Program-made: the position numbers and the translations under genes
The notes under the pieces: model-generated
Told to the model about the DNA's origin: nothing
What the model saw: the letters and a program-made list of their open reading frames with translations, nothing else
The model's database searches: none
NCBI RefSeq assembly: GCF_007997075.1
Contig: NZ_VORS01000005.1
Location: forward strand, 248,001-312,000
From: Polaribacter sp. IC073
Lineage (GTDB): Bacteria > Bacteroidota > Bacteroidia > Flavobacteriales > Flavobacteriaceae
Length of the DNA: 64,000 nt
Reading direction: 5' to 3'
Shown here: one piece after another, positions 17,151 to 25,443 of the stretch
How positions within the stretch are numbered: position 1 is the stretch's first letter
Layout of the letters: each line of letters begins with the position of its first letter

Positions 17151-17255
17151 ATGGCTAAATCACAAGATTCAAAAAAGAATGTAAAAAAGGAACCAGCAAA
17201 AACAACAAAAGAAAAAAAAGCTGCAAAAGTGGCTAAAAAAGCTGCACGTAGTTAA
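17151..17255 (+). CDS. Small lysine-rich basic protein
   Basis: A 34-residue frame from the ATG at 17151 to the TAA at 17253: MAKSQDSKKNVKKEPAKTTK followed by EKKAAKVAKKAARS. It is almost entirely Lys, Ala, Ser and Thr, resembling the basic tails of histone-like or nucleic-acid-binding proteins. Support comes from the strong terminator 23 bp after the stop. I recognise no family. It may bind nucleic acids non-specifically. Confidence 0.6.
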   Translation: MAKSQDSKKNVKKEPAKTTKEKKAAKVAKKAARS

Positions 17256-17278
17256 TAGCTTTCCTATAGATTTATAAA

Positions 17279-17304
17279 AACCACGTTCATGAACGTGGTT
17301 TTTT
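17279..17304 (+). terminator. Rho-independent terminator
   Basis: A perfect 22-bp palindrome AACCACGTTCATGAACGTGG plus TT at 17279-17300, flanked by As and followed by a T-run to 17304. Confidence 0.85.
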
Positions 17305-17354
17305 AATTGAAAGCATTTATCTTTATCTTTTAATAACGCATACGCTTAAAAATT

Positions 17355-18116
17355 ATGGACATAAAACTTGCAGTACTTATAGACGGAGACAACATCCCTT
17401 CTGCTTACGTACAAGAAATGATGGAGGAAATTGCTAAATATGGAAACCCAACCATAAAACGTATTTATGGCGATTGGACCAAACCAAATCTTAACAAGTG
17501 GAAAAGCTTGTTGTTGGAAAACGCCATAACACCGATACAGCAATACGGATATACAACAGGTAAAAATGCAACAGATTCTGCCATGATTATCGATGCAATG
17601 GATATTCTGTATTCAGAGAAAGTAGACGGTTTTTGTTTGGTGTCTAGTGACAGCGATTTTACACGTTTGGCAACCCGTTTGCGAGAGGCAGGAATGAAAG
17701 TGTATGGTCTAGGGGAGAAGAAAACACCAAAACCTTTTATTGTAGCCTGCGATAAATTTATTTACATCGAGATTTTAAAACAGCAAGCTTCTAAAAACGA
17801 AGAGGAATCTGCAGAAACAACAGTAGAAGCCAAAAATGAATATGACAAAATAACCCAAAAAGAGATTCGTTTTATTGCAGCAACCATAGATGATGTTGCA
17901 GATGATGATGGTTGGGCATTTTTAGGAGATGTTGGTGGATTGCTACAAAAGAAACAACCTAATTTCGATTCTAGAAACTATGGTTTTCAGAAATTAACCC
18001 CTTTAATTAAGTCAATTCCTGCTTTCGAAATCGAAAGAAGAGAAACCACAAAAGGACGTTTGAAACTTATTTACGTAAAGATTAAAGAAGTGAAGCCTAA
18101 GGGGAAAAAGAAATAG
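17355..18116 (+). CDS. NYN-domain (LabA/PIN-like) protein with C-terminal OST-HTH region
   Basis: A 253-residue protein. The first about 145 residues form a NYN domain of the PIN-like RNase fold, with acidic residues at the expected places: D10 and D12 in LIDGDN, D74 in NATDSAMIID, and D99/D101 in VSSDSDF. The C-terminal part (about 165-250, with FIAATIDDVADDDGWAFLGD and RNYGFQKLTPLIK) fits an OST-HTH/LOTUS RNA-binding domain. It probably cuts or processes RNA in the cytoplasm; its targets are unknown. It stands alone between the small basic gene and the repeat block, just outside the restriction island. Confidence 0.85.
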   Translation: MDIKLAVLIDGDNIPSAYVQEMMEEIAKYGNPTIKRIYGDWTKPNLNKWKSLLLENAITPIQQYGYTTGKNATDSAMIIDAMDILYSEKVDGFCLVSSDSDFTRLATRLREAGMKVYGLGEKKTPKPFIVACDKFIYIEILKQQASKNEEESAETTVEAKNEYDKITQKEIRFIAATIDDVADDDGWAFLGDVGGLLQKKQPNFDSRNYGFQKLTPLIKSIPAFEIERRETTKGRLKLIYVKIKEVKPKGKKK

Positions 18117-18120
18117 GATA

Positions 18121-18641
18121 ACGCTATTGCGAGGCTGTTCGCCATTGCGAGGCTGTTCGCCATTGCGAGGCAGAAAGCAACCTGTTTGTTACAGCTCCTA
18201 GATTGCCACGTCGTACCTCCTCACAATGACATTCGAATTCGTTATTGCGATGCGCGAAGCAACCTGTTTGTTACAACTCCTTGATTGCCACGTCGTACCT
18301 CCTTGCAATGACACTCGGATTCGCCATTGCGATGTAGGAAGCAACCTGTTTGTTACAACTCCTAGATTGCCGCGTCGTACCTCCTCACAATGACACTCGA
18401 ATTCGTCATTGCGAGGCAGAAAGCAACCTGTTTGATGCAACTCCTAGATTGCCACGTCGTACTTCTTCGCAATGACACTCGAATCCGTCATTGCGAGGCA
18501 GGAAGCAACCTTGTTTGTTACAACTCCTAGATTGCCACGTCGTACCTCCTCACAATGACACTCGAATTCGTCATTGCGAGGCAGGAAGCAACCTGTTTGT
18601 TACAACTCCTAGATTGCCGCGTTGTACTTCTTCGCAATGAC
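18121..18641. repeat. Tandem array of 82-bp hairpin repeats (REP-like), six copies
   Basis: Six units start at about 18159, 18241, 18323, 18405, 18487 and 18570, with a period of 82-83 bp. Each is a 72-bp hairpin from GTCATTGCGAGGCAGGAAGC to CCTCCTCACAATGAC, separated by a 10-bp spacer like ACTCGAATTC. A shorter 18-bp tandem (CATTGCGAGGCTGTTCGC) precedes them at about 18123-18160. The whole unit including the spacer is conserved, so this is not a CRISPR array. It fills the gap between the convergent NYN and nucleoside phosphorylase genes. Confidence 0.9.
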
Positions 18642-18661
18642 GCTTGGTCTCGCAACAAGTA

Positions 18662-19477
18662 TTACAACACTTTAACAACTTCTTTAAAAAGTGTAATCAT
18701 TTTTGGTTCTGCTTTGCCAGCAATGGCAATAATTTCTGCTATAGCTACCGGTTGTAAATTTTTAGGATCGCATTCATCTGTTAATACAGAAATAGCTGCA
18801 CAAGGCAAGTTTAGTTGTTTGGCCACAATAACTTCTGGCACAGTACTCATACCAACAGCATCGGTTTCTAGTATTTGCAGCATTCTATATTCTGCTCTCG
18901 TTTCTAATTGCGGACCTAAAACACTTGCATATACGCCCTGGTGTAATTGAATTTTGTGTTCTTGCGCAATTACTTTCAGTTTGATGTTTATTTCTTCGGA
19001 ATACGGTGCTAGCATATCGGCAAAAATATTTCCGAAATTATTTGCACCCTTAAAAGCCAAAGGAGAGCTTCCTTGTAAATTAATATGGTCTTCAATCAGC
19101 ATTAAATCTCCTTTTTTATAAGAAAGATTAATTGCGCCAGCAGCGTTAGAAACGAGTAGGTTTTTAATGCCCAAACCATGCATGGTTCTTATTCCGTACG
19201 TAACTTCCCATGCATTGTAGCCTTCGTATAAATGAAAACGACCCGCCATCACCACTACTTTTTTACCTGATAATTCTCCGTAGACCAACTTGCCAGAATG
19301 AAACTCTACTGTAGCCACAGGAAAATTAGGAATTTCTGCATACGGAATCTCTTTTTCTATTGAAATTTCATCCACTAGTTTTCCTAGTCCTGTTCCTAAT
19401 ACAATTCCTACTTCAGGATTTGTAATTCCGTTTGATTTTAAAAAATCGATGGTTTCTTGTAATTGTTGTTTTTTCAT
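18662..19477 (-). CDS. punA: Purine nucleoside phosphorylase
   Basis: 271 residues, the usual length of the trimeric PNP family. Motifs: VGIVLGTGLGKLVDEI (phosphate loop), VVVMAGRFHLYEG (phosphate-binding His), LLVSNAAGAIN, and the purine site near ETRAEYRMLQ and VGMSTVPEVIVAKQL. It cleaves purine nucleosides with phosphate. Inside the arsenosugar cluster it is a good candidate for removing adenine from the arsenic-bearing deoxyadenosine made by ArsS, releasing a ribose-1-phosphate derivative; that substrate is inference. Its start overlaps the end of the DUF2064 gene by four bases, and it is the last gene of the cluster, bounded by the tandem repeats. Confidence 0.9.
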   Translation of the reverse strand: MKKQQLQETIDFLKSNGITNPEVGIVLGTGLGKLVDEISIEKEIPYAEIPNFPVATVEFHSGKLVYGELSGKKVVVMAGRFHLYEGYNAWEVTYGIRTMHGLGIKNLLVSNAAGAINLSYKKGDLMLIEDHINLQGSSPLAFKGANNFGNIFADMLAPYSEEINIKLKVIAQEHKIQLHQGVYASVLGPQLETRAEYRMLQILETDAVGMSTVPEVIVAKQLNLPCAAISVLTDECDPKNLQPVAIAEIIAIAGKAEPKMITLFKEVVKVL

Positions 19478-20094
19478 CTGTATATAAATTGTTGAAATGC
19501 GGGATGGTGTTCAATGTCTTCAAAAACATCTACATCATTCAGCTCTGGTAACAAAAGTACTTTTTTATCTTGTAAATCGGCTAATGTTGCTGCCCTAACC
19601 GTTTCTGTACCCCATTCTTTGTTGTAAAAAACGGCAGTATGCAAAGAATTCATGCCTAAAAGATAATAACCACCATCTTCTGCAGGCCCTAAAACAACAT
19701 CATTAGTATCTAAAGCGGCAAAAGCATTGTCTACCGTTTCTGAGGATAAATCATACAAATCGCTCCCAATAATTAGCACCTTTTCATAGCCTGCTTCGAA
19801 TCCGTTTTTAAAAGCATGTAACATTCTAATGCCTAAATCTTGGCCAACTTGTTGGTGTTTTTGAAAAATAGTGGCATCCCAAAGATCTGCCTCTCTAATT
19901 TTTACGGAATAATAAACGGCTTTGTCAGAAGCAACCTTCAGCGCAATGTCTCTTGTTCTTTCTAGTAGCAATTTATAGATTTCTAGCGCAGTAACATCTC
20001 CCACAGTTTTAGCCAAACGTGTTTTTACTTTCCCTAATTCGGGGTTTCTTGTGAAGACTAATAATAGATTTTTACTTTTTGTTTTTTTTATCAT
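19474..20094 (-). CDS. TIGR04282-type (DUF2064) glycosyltransferase, arsenosugar-associated
   Basis: 206 residues of the DUF2064 / rSAM-selenodomain-associated transferase 1 family, a GT-A nucleotide-sugar-like fold. Typical motifs: LLVFTRNPELGKVKTRLA (N-terminal nucleotide loop), IIGSDLYDLS, and VVLGPAEDGGYYLLGM (acidic/glycine motif). Members in arsenosugar loci are assumed to transfer or modify the sugar part. It overlaps the phosphorylase start by four bases, so the two are coupled. A second, more diverged member lies at 28821-29498. Confidence 0.85.
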   Translation of the reverse strand: MIKKTKSKNLLLVFTRNPELGKVKTRLAKTVGDVTALEIYKLLLERTRDIALKVASDKAVYYSVKIREADLWDATIFQKHQQVGQDLGIRMLHAFKNGFEAGYEKVLIIGSDLYDLSSETVDNAFAALDTNDVVLGPAEDGGYYLLGMNSLHTAVFYNKEWGTETVRAATLADLQDKKVLLLPELNDVDVFEDIEHHPAFQQFIYR

Positions 20095-20165
20095 TACTGA
20101 AACAAATTTCTATGTGTAATCATTTAAAATTTTAATATTGAAAAGATATAACTAGCCAATGGGTA

Positions 20166-20657
20166 CTAATATACTTTCTCTCCTTTTGTAAGCCACTTGC
20201 TCCAATTTTTATTAAAAGTATGTACTTTTTCTGTTTCGGTTCCTAAAGTATCTACTACTTTAAAATTGGCATTTTTCCATTCGAAAATACCTCCGTATAA
20301 ATTGTACACATTTGTATAGCCCTCTTTTATTAATTTGTGAGCAACGGTTTCCGAACGAATGCCTATCGAGCAATACACTACAATTTTTGTGTCTTTATCT
20401 TTTGGTAATTTGGCTACAGTTTCTTTGGTGTTAAAATGGGCATAGCCAACACGCATAGCATCTTTTAAATGACTCACTTTAAATTCTTTTGCTGCTCTTG
20501 CGTCTAATAAAATAGCGTTGGTTGTAGGTAAAGCCAGCGTTTCTACAGAGATGTACGGTACATTTCTTGTGTTCCATCTGTCTAATAATTTGTCTAGTTT
20601 ATTTTGCCCAGATGTGGTGGCTGTTATCAGTAAAAAAAAGAGGCATAGTTTCTTCAT
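20166..20657 (-). CDS. Secreted rhodanese-like protein
   Basis: 163 residues: a signal peptide (MKKLCLFFLLITATTSGQ) and one rhodanese domain with the active-site loop CSIGIRSE (C96) and LLDARAAKEFKVSHLKDAM before it. Rhodanese domains carry sulfur as a cysteine persulfide, or can act as arsenate or phosphatase-like relatives. Location should be periplasmic. The position between ArsM and the DUF2064 gene suggests a part in arsenic or thiol chemistry, such as thio-arsenical formation, but this is speculative. Confidence 0.8.
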   Translation of the reverse strand: MKKLCLFFLLITATTSGQNKLDKLLDRWNTRNVPYISVETLALPTTNAILLDARAAKEFKVSHLKDAMRVGYAHFNTKETVAKLPKDKDTKIVVYCSIGIRSETVAHKLIKEGYTNVYNLYGGIFEWKNANFKVVDTLGTETEKVHTFNKNWSKWLTKGEKVY

Positions 20658-20681
20658 TGTTTATTTTATTTGTGCACTTCT

Positions 20682-20744
20682 GTCATTGCGAGGCAGGAAG
20701 CAAGCTGTTTCTAAAAGAGTGCTTGCTTCCTAAACTCGCAAAGA
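20682..20744. repeat. REP-like palindromic repeat (single copy)
   Basis: GTCATTGCGAGGCAGGAAGC start of the same family as 18121-18641. AGGAAGCAAG (20695-20704) pairs with CTTGCTTCCT (20722-20731). It sits between rhodanese and arsM. Confidence 0.75.
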
Positions 20745-20758
20745 CTTTTTGAAAACGG

Positions 20759-21727
20759 TTAACAACAACCTCCACCGTCATAATGAAACGTAGATTCTGA
20801 AAAGAAAATATCATCTCTTCCTAATGCTTGCAAAGCAGCAGTAGTTTTGTCGCAAATAGCCAAAGGTTGATTTTTTACTAAAGTATGTCCCAATCCATCA
20901 TCAAAATAGTCTTCATCACCATAATAAATAGCAGCTCTGCCTGTAAAAATACAAGGGCCGTCTGCTGGCATTGGGTCTTTTATAGCAGCAACTTCGATTG
21001 ATTCTATGTAAATTAATTCGTCTGTAGGGTAATTCTTTGGATCTAAAATACGGTATGGTTTTCTAGCTCTAATTTCAATCGTACCAAAACCAGCATCTGT
21101 CAATGCTTTTACATAATCTGCTATAGACAAGCTTCCACTCAAACAAAGCGCACGCAAACGGTCGTCATTTCGCAATTCATCATTCATTGGTTGCTCACAA
21201 GTAGGGTCGCTCATGACTAATTTTCCGTGAGGTTTTAAAACGCGGTACATTTCTGCAATGGCTTTTTTTAAATCATCTGACTTAAAAATATTAAACAAAC
21301 AATTTTGGGCAGCAACGTCAATCGAATTATCTTCTACAGGCAAATCCATCGCATCCCCTTTGCGTAAATCGACAAAATCTGCCTTAAACCAGTCATTTTG
21401 TTCTTCCGCAATTTTAAAGTTTTTACGAGACGCTTCTAACATTTCATCGACCACATCTAAACCAATTACGCCGCCTTTATTTCTGTTAAAGTAAGCAAAT
21501 TGTAACAATTCCATTCCGCCACCAACACCAACATACAACATTTTAGGGTTGTTGGTTAAATCTCTTGCATGTACCGTAGAACCACAGCCGTAGTTCATTT
21601 CTTGCATGATTCTAGGAATCTTTAATCCCGGCAATTCCCAAATAGGATTTGTGGTGCAGCAAAGACCAACATCTGGTGTTAAAGCTGCTTCTTTGTATAC
21701 ATTGTGTGTTGTTTCTAAATAACTCAT
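20759..21727 (-). CDS. arsM: Arsenosugar-type arsenite methyltransferase ArsM
   Basis: A 322-residue SAM-dependent methyltransferase. The SAM-binding loop is MLYVGVGGGMELL (63-75), followed by GVIGLDVVDEMLEASRKN and DVAAQNCLFNIF. Cysteines expected to bind trivalent arsenic are C23-C24, C48 in NYGCGS, and the one in SDPTCEQPM; the protein ends in GGGCC. It should methylate arsenite stepwise with SAM to mono- and dimethylarsenic compounds, the first stage of arsenosugar formation. The variant glycine loop and long C-terminal region are typical of the arsenosugar-cluster ArsM rather than the stand-alone detoxification enzyme. Confidence 0.9.
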   Translation of the reverse strand: MSYLETTHNVYKEAALTPDVGLCCTTNPIWELPGLKIPRIMQEMNYGCGSTVHARDLTNNPKMLYVGVGGGMELLQFAYFNRNKGGVIGLDVVDEMLEASRKNFKIAEEQNDWFKADFVDLRKGDAMDLPVEDNSIDVAAQNCLFNIFKSDDLKKAIAEMYRVLKPHGKLVMSDPTCEQPMNDELRNDDRLRALCLSGSLSIADYVKALTDAGFGTIEIRARKPYRILDPKNYPTDELIYIESIEVAAIKDPMPADGPCIFTGRAAIYYGDEDYFDDGLGHTLVKNQPLAICDKTTAALQALGRDDIFFSESTFHYDGGGCC

Positions 21728-21765
21728 AAATTATTATTTAAGGTTTTAATTCTATTTTTTTGAGG

Positions 21766-22593
21766 TTACGGTTGAATTCTGAAGCCTTGTAAACCAGTTT
21801 CTACGGATGGTAAAATCTCTGTGTTGTCCCAAATTCCGGTAACAATAGTCCTCGAATATGCTTCTGGTAACAAACCGTTTTGCATTAATTTACTTGTTAA
21901 CTTGTAATTGTAATTTAATGTGTGATGTGTAAAGTTAAAGCTTTCTTTTGAATCCTCTAGGATTGCATACCAAACATCTGGCTTCCCATCATTTGCAGGC
22001 ATTCCTATAACACCAGGGTTTAGCCATAGCTGCTCTTTTTCTTGATGATGAAATGGCAAACCACAATGACCTGCAATAATTACAGCACTATTTGTCGCTT
22101 TAAAATTTGGTTTTTTAAGCGCCCAATCCGTAGATTTAAAAATAAATTCTGATACATTAAAATAAGAACCATGAACCACAGTTACTTGCTGTTTTGCATA
22201 TTCAAAATGGATGTTATTGGGCAGTGTTTTTAGAAAATCTAAAGAGTTTTTAGACAATTTACTTTGTGCATACGGATACCACAATTGAGAAAACCCGTCA
22301 CAACGAGAACCTGCTCTAAAATCGCAACCACAATCTGCTGCATTTTCTCTTAACTGAATTTCTACATTCCCAACAATACTTTTTGCGCCCCACAATTTAA
22401 ACAATTGTACCGTTTCTTCTGGTTGTGCACAATAGCCAACAATATCGCCCGTACAGAAACAGTTTTCTGGTGCAATATTTTCTTTTTCTGCAATTTGTTT
22501 TAAAGCTTCTAAGGCTTGTAAATTGCTGTAAACGCCACCAAAAAGTAAAGTTTTGCCTGATATTTTGCCTAATTCGGCTATTTTTTGATCCAT
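21766..22593 (-). CDS. Metallophosphoesterase-like protein with altered metal sites, Cys-rich
   Basis: The start is taken at 22593 (MDQKIAEL). An upstream ATG at 22647 would add 18 odd residues and lengthen the overlap with the symporter gene. The fold resembles calcineurin-like phosphoesterases (TGDIVGY, VVHGSYFN, LNPGVIGMP), but the metal ligands differ: D-x-H-x-N has become GGVYSN (19-24), GNHD has become GNVE, and GHTH has become GHCG. It has paired cysteines C45/C47, C55, C88/C90 and C98. The whole sequence is otherwise well formed, so this may define a subfamily rather than decay. A role in arsenosugar processing or arsenic binding is inferred from location. The gene overlaps the symporter end by 16 bases. 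Confidence 0.75.
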   Translation of the reverse strand: MDQKIAELGKISGKTLLFGGVYSNLQALEALKQIAEKENIAPENCFCTGDIVGYCAQPEETVQLFKLWGAKSIVGNVEIQLRENAADCGCDFRAGSRCDGFSQLWYPYAQSKLSKNSLDFLKTLPNNIHFEYAKQQVTVVHGSYFNVSEFIFKSTDWALKKPNFKATNSAVIIAGHCGLPFHHQEKEQLWLNPGVIGMPANDGKPDVWYAILEDSKESFNFTHHTLNYNYKLTSKLMQNGLLPEAYSRTIVTGIWDNTEILPSVETGLQGFRIQP

Positions 22594-23912
22594 TTTGGTA
22601 TAAAATATAAAATGATACAACTTAAAATTCCCCAAACATTTACCCACAGTAATGAGGCGTATTTTCCTTTTGTAAAAATGAAGGCTTCCGGAAAAACATC
22701 AAAAATAAGAAAGAAACCGAAGAGCAATCCGCAGAAAACACTTAAATAAAAACTAATTTTTGGCACTTTTACATTCCAAAAAATAAAAATAGGAGTGAGG
22801 CCAATAACCATCGTTCCAGAAATGGTGGTGGCAGATAAAATTTCCGCATTTAAAAAGACAGGTATTGTTCCTAAAACGGCAACGATAAGCATGGTAATTC
22901 TACCAAAAGAAACCGTTTTTTTGATGTTTAAATCGATGGCGATTAACTTCGAAAAAGAAGAAAAAGTAGAGTCTAACGTTGAAGCTGCTGAGGTAATCAT
23001 GATAAAGTTGATGACTAATAAAAGAACAACCCCAAAGGCTTTACCAACTTCTACGGCTGCTTGACCAGACATTCCTTTTGTTTGCGCATACACCCCAATG
23101 ACACTGAACAATACGATACAGATTGCGCCTAAAACACTTGCCCATAGAAAGCTTTTTCTAGTTACTTTAGGAGAAGAAATAAAACCCCTGTCTGTTAAAA
23201 CAGGATCGTGAAAAGGGTAACTAAATGATTGAATAATCGCTGCAAAAAAGAGGTTCAAACCGAGTTCAAAACTCCAAGTTCCTGACGTAACTATTTGTTG
23301 TGTAGAAAAATCATCTGTAGAGAAAATAGTTGCTAAAATGATGATTAATAAAACAGCAAACAACACCATTTGTATCACATCTGTAAAAATAGAACTGCTC
23401 AATCCGCCTTTTAAAGCGTAAGATAATGTGAGTAAAGTAAAAATAATAATAGCCCAATAATAGCCGCTAGTTCCTTGAGCACCAAAGTAATTTCCAATGA
23501 CCATGGTGTTGCTCCAAACTTCATTAAAAAGGCGAAAAGCAATAAGAACAGAAAAGATTGCCATGGCATTTTTACCGAATTTAGAAATTAAAAATTCGTG
23601 AATACTTTTAAAGTTTCCTTTGGATCTTAATTGATAAATAATAACTCCCGCAACGGCAAAAGATAAATAATACCCAGCATACGCCACGCCACCAACCAAC
23701 CCAAAAGACAGGCCTAAGTTTGCTGCGTTGGTAATGCTTTTTGCAAAAATCCAAGAAATAATTAAACTACCCGTTAACACCAACGTATTGGGTGCTTTTT
23801 TCTTATGTACCGCTTTAAAAAACTGAGCGGTGGTTTTTGCAAGCGGAGATAAAAAGTACAAGGTTACACTTGAACAAATTATTAAAATCCATTGCCAATT
23901 TATTACTTCCAT
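22578..23912 (-). CDS. Sodium:solute symporter family transporter
   Basis: 444 residues with about 12-13 hydrophobic segments along the whole length and the features of the SSS (LeuT-fold) family, including TITNAANLGLSFGLVGGVAY-like N-terminal helices, YALKGGLSSSIFTDVIQMVL and TSAASTLDSTFSSFSKL, which holds the sodium-site serine/threonines. It should import an organic solute with sodium across the inner membrane. It is encoded between SusD and the phosphoesterase-like gene, so it may handle the compound brought in by SusC/SusD or an arsenosugar precursor. The substrate cannot be told from the sequence. Confidence 0.85.
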   Translation of the reverse strand: MEVINWQWILIICSSVTLYFLSPLAKTTAQFFKAVHKKKAPNTLVLTGSLIISWIFAKSITNAANLGLSFGLVGGVAYAGYYLSFAVAGVIIYQLRSKGNFKSIHEFLISKFGKNAMAIFSVLIAFRLFNEVWSNTMVIGNYFGAQGTSGYYWAIIIFTLLTLSYALKGGLSSSIFTDVIQMVLFAVLLIIILATIFSTDDFSTQQIVTSGTWSFELGLNLFFAAIIQSFSYPFHDPVLTDRGFISSPKVTRKSFLWASVLGAICIVLFSVIGVYAQTKGMSGQAAVEVGKAFGVVLLLVINFIMITSAASTLDSTFSSFSKLIAIDLNIKKTVSFGRITMLIVAVLGTIPVFLNAEILSATTISGTMVIGLTPIFIFWNVKVPKISFYLSVFCGLLFGFFLIFDVFPEAFIFTKGKYASLLWVNVWGILSCIILYFIPKWIKK

Positions 23913-23923
23913 ATATTTTTTTA

Positions 23924-23961
23924 AAAGACCTCACAGCTTTTTTAAAACCTGTGAGGTCTTT
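23924..23961. terminator. Hairpin between SusD and the symporter gene
   Basis: A perfect 13-bp stem AAAGACCTCACAG (23924-23936) with its complement (23949-23961) and a 12-base loop. No clear U-run follows on the minus strand, so it may act as an attenuator or a transcript stabiliser instead of a full terminator. Confidence 0.5.
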
Positions 23962-23993
23962 GTTATTTCTACTTCTTTTATAACTGTGTAAGA

Positions 23994-25433
23994 TTATTCA
24001 TTCCACCAAACTTTTACGTCTAGACTGTTATTGTTTGTAGCCGTTGCTGCTACTTTATAATTTTCTGAATTTAAAGACGCAGCTTCGGCAGGATATGGCA
24101 TTCTCACAGGAATTAAACCATTATTTAAACTTGCTGAAACCTTTTTTAATGTCGGAAAACCTGTTCTTCTGTATTCAATCCATCCTTCATAGCCATTCAT
24201 TAGAGCAGCAATCCATTTCTGAGTACTAATTTGTTCTAAAGGCGATTTTCCTACGGCGTTGTAATTTGCTTTTCCGGCTAAATAAGTCGCAGGTAAATTG
24301 GTGTTCCAATAGTCAAAAGCTTGCGCAACCGCAGTAGCATATAAAGTTGCTGCATTTGCTGTAATAAATCCTTTTTGGGCGGCTTCTGCTAGTAAGAAAC
24401 TGGTTTCCCAAGCTGTTATAAAGTTGGCATCTAAAGTAGCGGTGTCTTCTCTAAAAATAGTTCCTGCTAAAGAATATTCAGACAATGCAATCGAAGTTGA
24501 TGAAGCATCAATTCCGTTTATTAAACCATTAAATTCATTAGAAGTAGCATTTGCAAAAGGCCTGAAAAATGTACCCATTCTATCATCATTTAAGTCCGTT
24601 AGAATTTCTTCCATGGTTTCAGAGAGGACAAAATTATTAAAATCTCCCACTCTTAATTGTGCCAAACGAAAGCTGTTTGGTGCTGAATTAGTAAAATCGA
24701 AAACGGCATTTTCACTATTATTTTTGATGTAGTTCCCTTCTGTAAATAACGTTTGCAATTGCGCAGCAACATTCACTTTACCAGAAATACGAACCAAATA
24801 TTTAATTTTTAATGAGTTTGCAAATCGTATCCAAGCAGTTACATCTCCACTATATAAAATGTCTCCTTCTAACGGAATTGAACCCGTATAGGCATGTATG
24901 GCAGCAATTCCTTTGTCTAAATTATCTAAAATTCCGTTTTCATTTTGATAAATGGCTGACTGTAAATCATATTTTGGCGTAACCGTTCCGTCTATTCCGT
25001 TGAAAGCTTCAAAATAAGGAACATCGCCAAACAAATCAGTCAAGCCTGCAGCCATATATGCTTTTAAAATTAAAGCAGGCCCTTCATACACTGCGAAAGC
25101 AGGAGTTTCTTTGGCTTGTTTTAGAATGATTTCATTATCACGTAAATTGGTGTAAAATATTGACCAAGGATTCCCTCCTAATTGCGGACTCTTTAAATCG
25201 TGTCTGTCAAATAAATTAAAATCTAAAGCAGTTCTGTGTTGCGCTAACAAATCGCCAGCGACAAAACCTTCGTAGCTCATGTGCTCTCCAAAGTCATACA
25301 CAACTTGTCTTAATAACAAACTGGGTTGTACTGCAACGGGTGCATTCGGATTTGTATTTAGATTCTCAAAATCATTGGTGCAACTCGCAAATGTGAACGC
25401 TAAAATTGCAATTGTATAGCTGTATTTTTTCAT
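23994..25433 (-). CDS. SusD/RagB-like outer-membrane lipoprotein
   Basis: 479 residues. Lipoprotein signal MKKYSYTIAILAFTFASC with cysteine at 18, then NDFENLNTNPNAP, typical of the SusD-like type 2 family. TPR-like helical body with WIRFANSLKIKYLVRIS and a C-terminal segment GYEGWIEYRRTGFPTL, a hallmark of this family. SusD proteins sit on the cell surface as lids over SusC and bind the substrate. It starts 10 bp after susC ends. The partner SusC and the location in an arsenosugar cluster suggest a substrate other than a plain glycan, which is inference. Confidence 0.9.
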   Translation of the reverse strand: MKKYSYTIAILAFTFASCTNDFENLNTNPNAPVAVQPSLLLRQVVYDFGEHMSYEGFVAGDLLAQHRTALDFNLFDRHDLKSPQLGGNPWSIFYTNLRDNEIILKQAKETPAFAVYEGPALILKAYMAAGLTDLFGDVPYFEAFNGIDGTVTPKYDLQSAIYQNENGILDNLDKGIAAIHAYTGSIPLEGDILYSGDVTAWIRFANSLKIKYLVRISGKVNVAAQLQTLFTEGNYIKNNSENAVFDFTNSAPNSFRLAQLRVGDFNNFVLSETMEEILTDLNDDRMGTFFRPFANATSNEFNGLINGIDASSTSIALSEYSLAGTIFREDTATLDANFITAWETSFLLAEAAQKGFITANAATLYATAVAQAFDYWNTNLPATYLAGKANYNAVGKSPLEQISTQKWIAALMNGYEGWIEYRRTGFPTLKKVSASLNNGLIPVRMPYPAEAASLNSENYKVAATATNNNSLDVKVWWNE

Positions 25434-25443
25434 TGTAAATTTC

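Noticed and set aside
18121..18641. CRISPR-like regular array
   Set aside because: Units are 72-bp hairpins with a conserved 10-bp spacer; no variable spacers and no cas genes.
18198..18950. Open frames across the 82-bp repeats on both strands
   Set aside because: The protein sequences are translations of the repeat units, or shadows of the phosphorylase gene, without family features.
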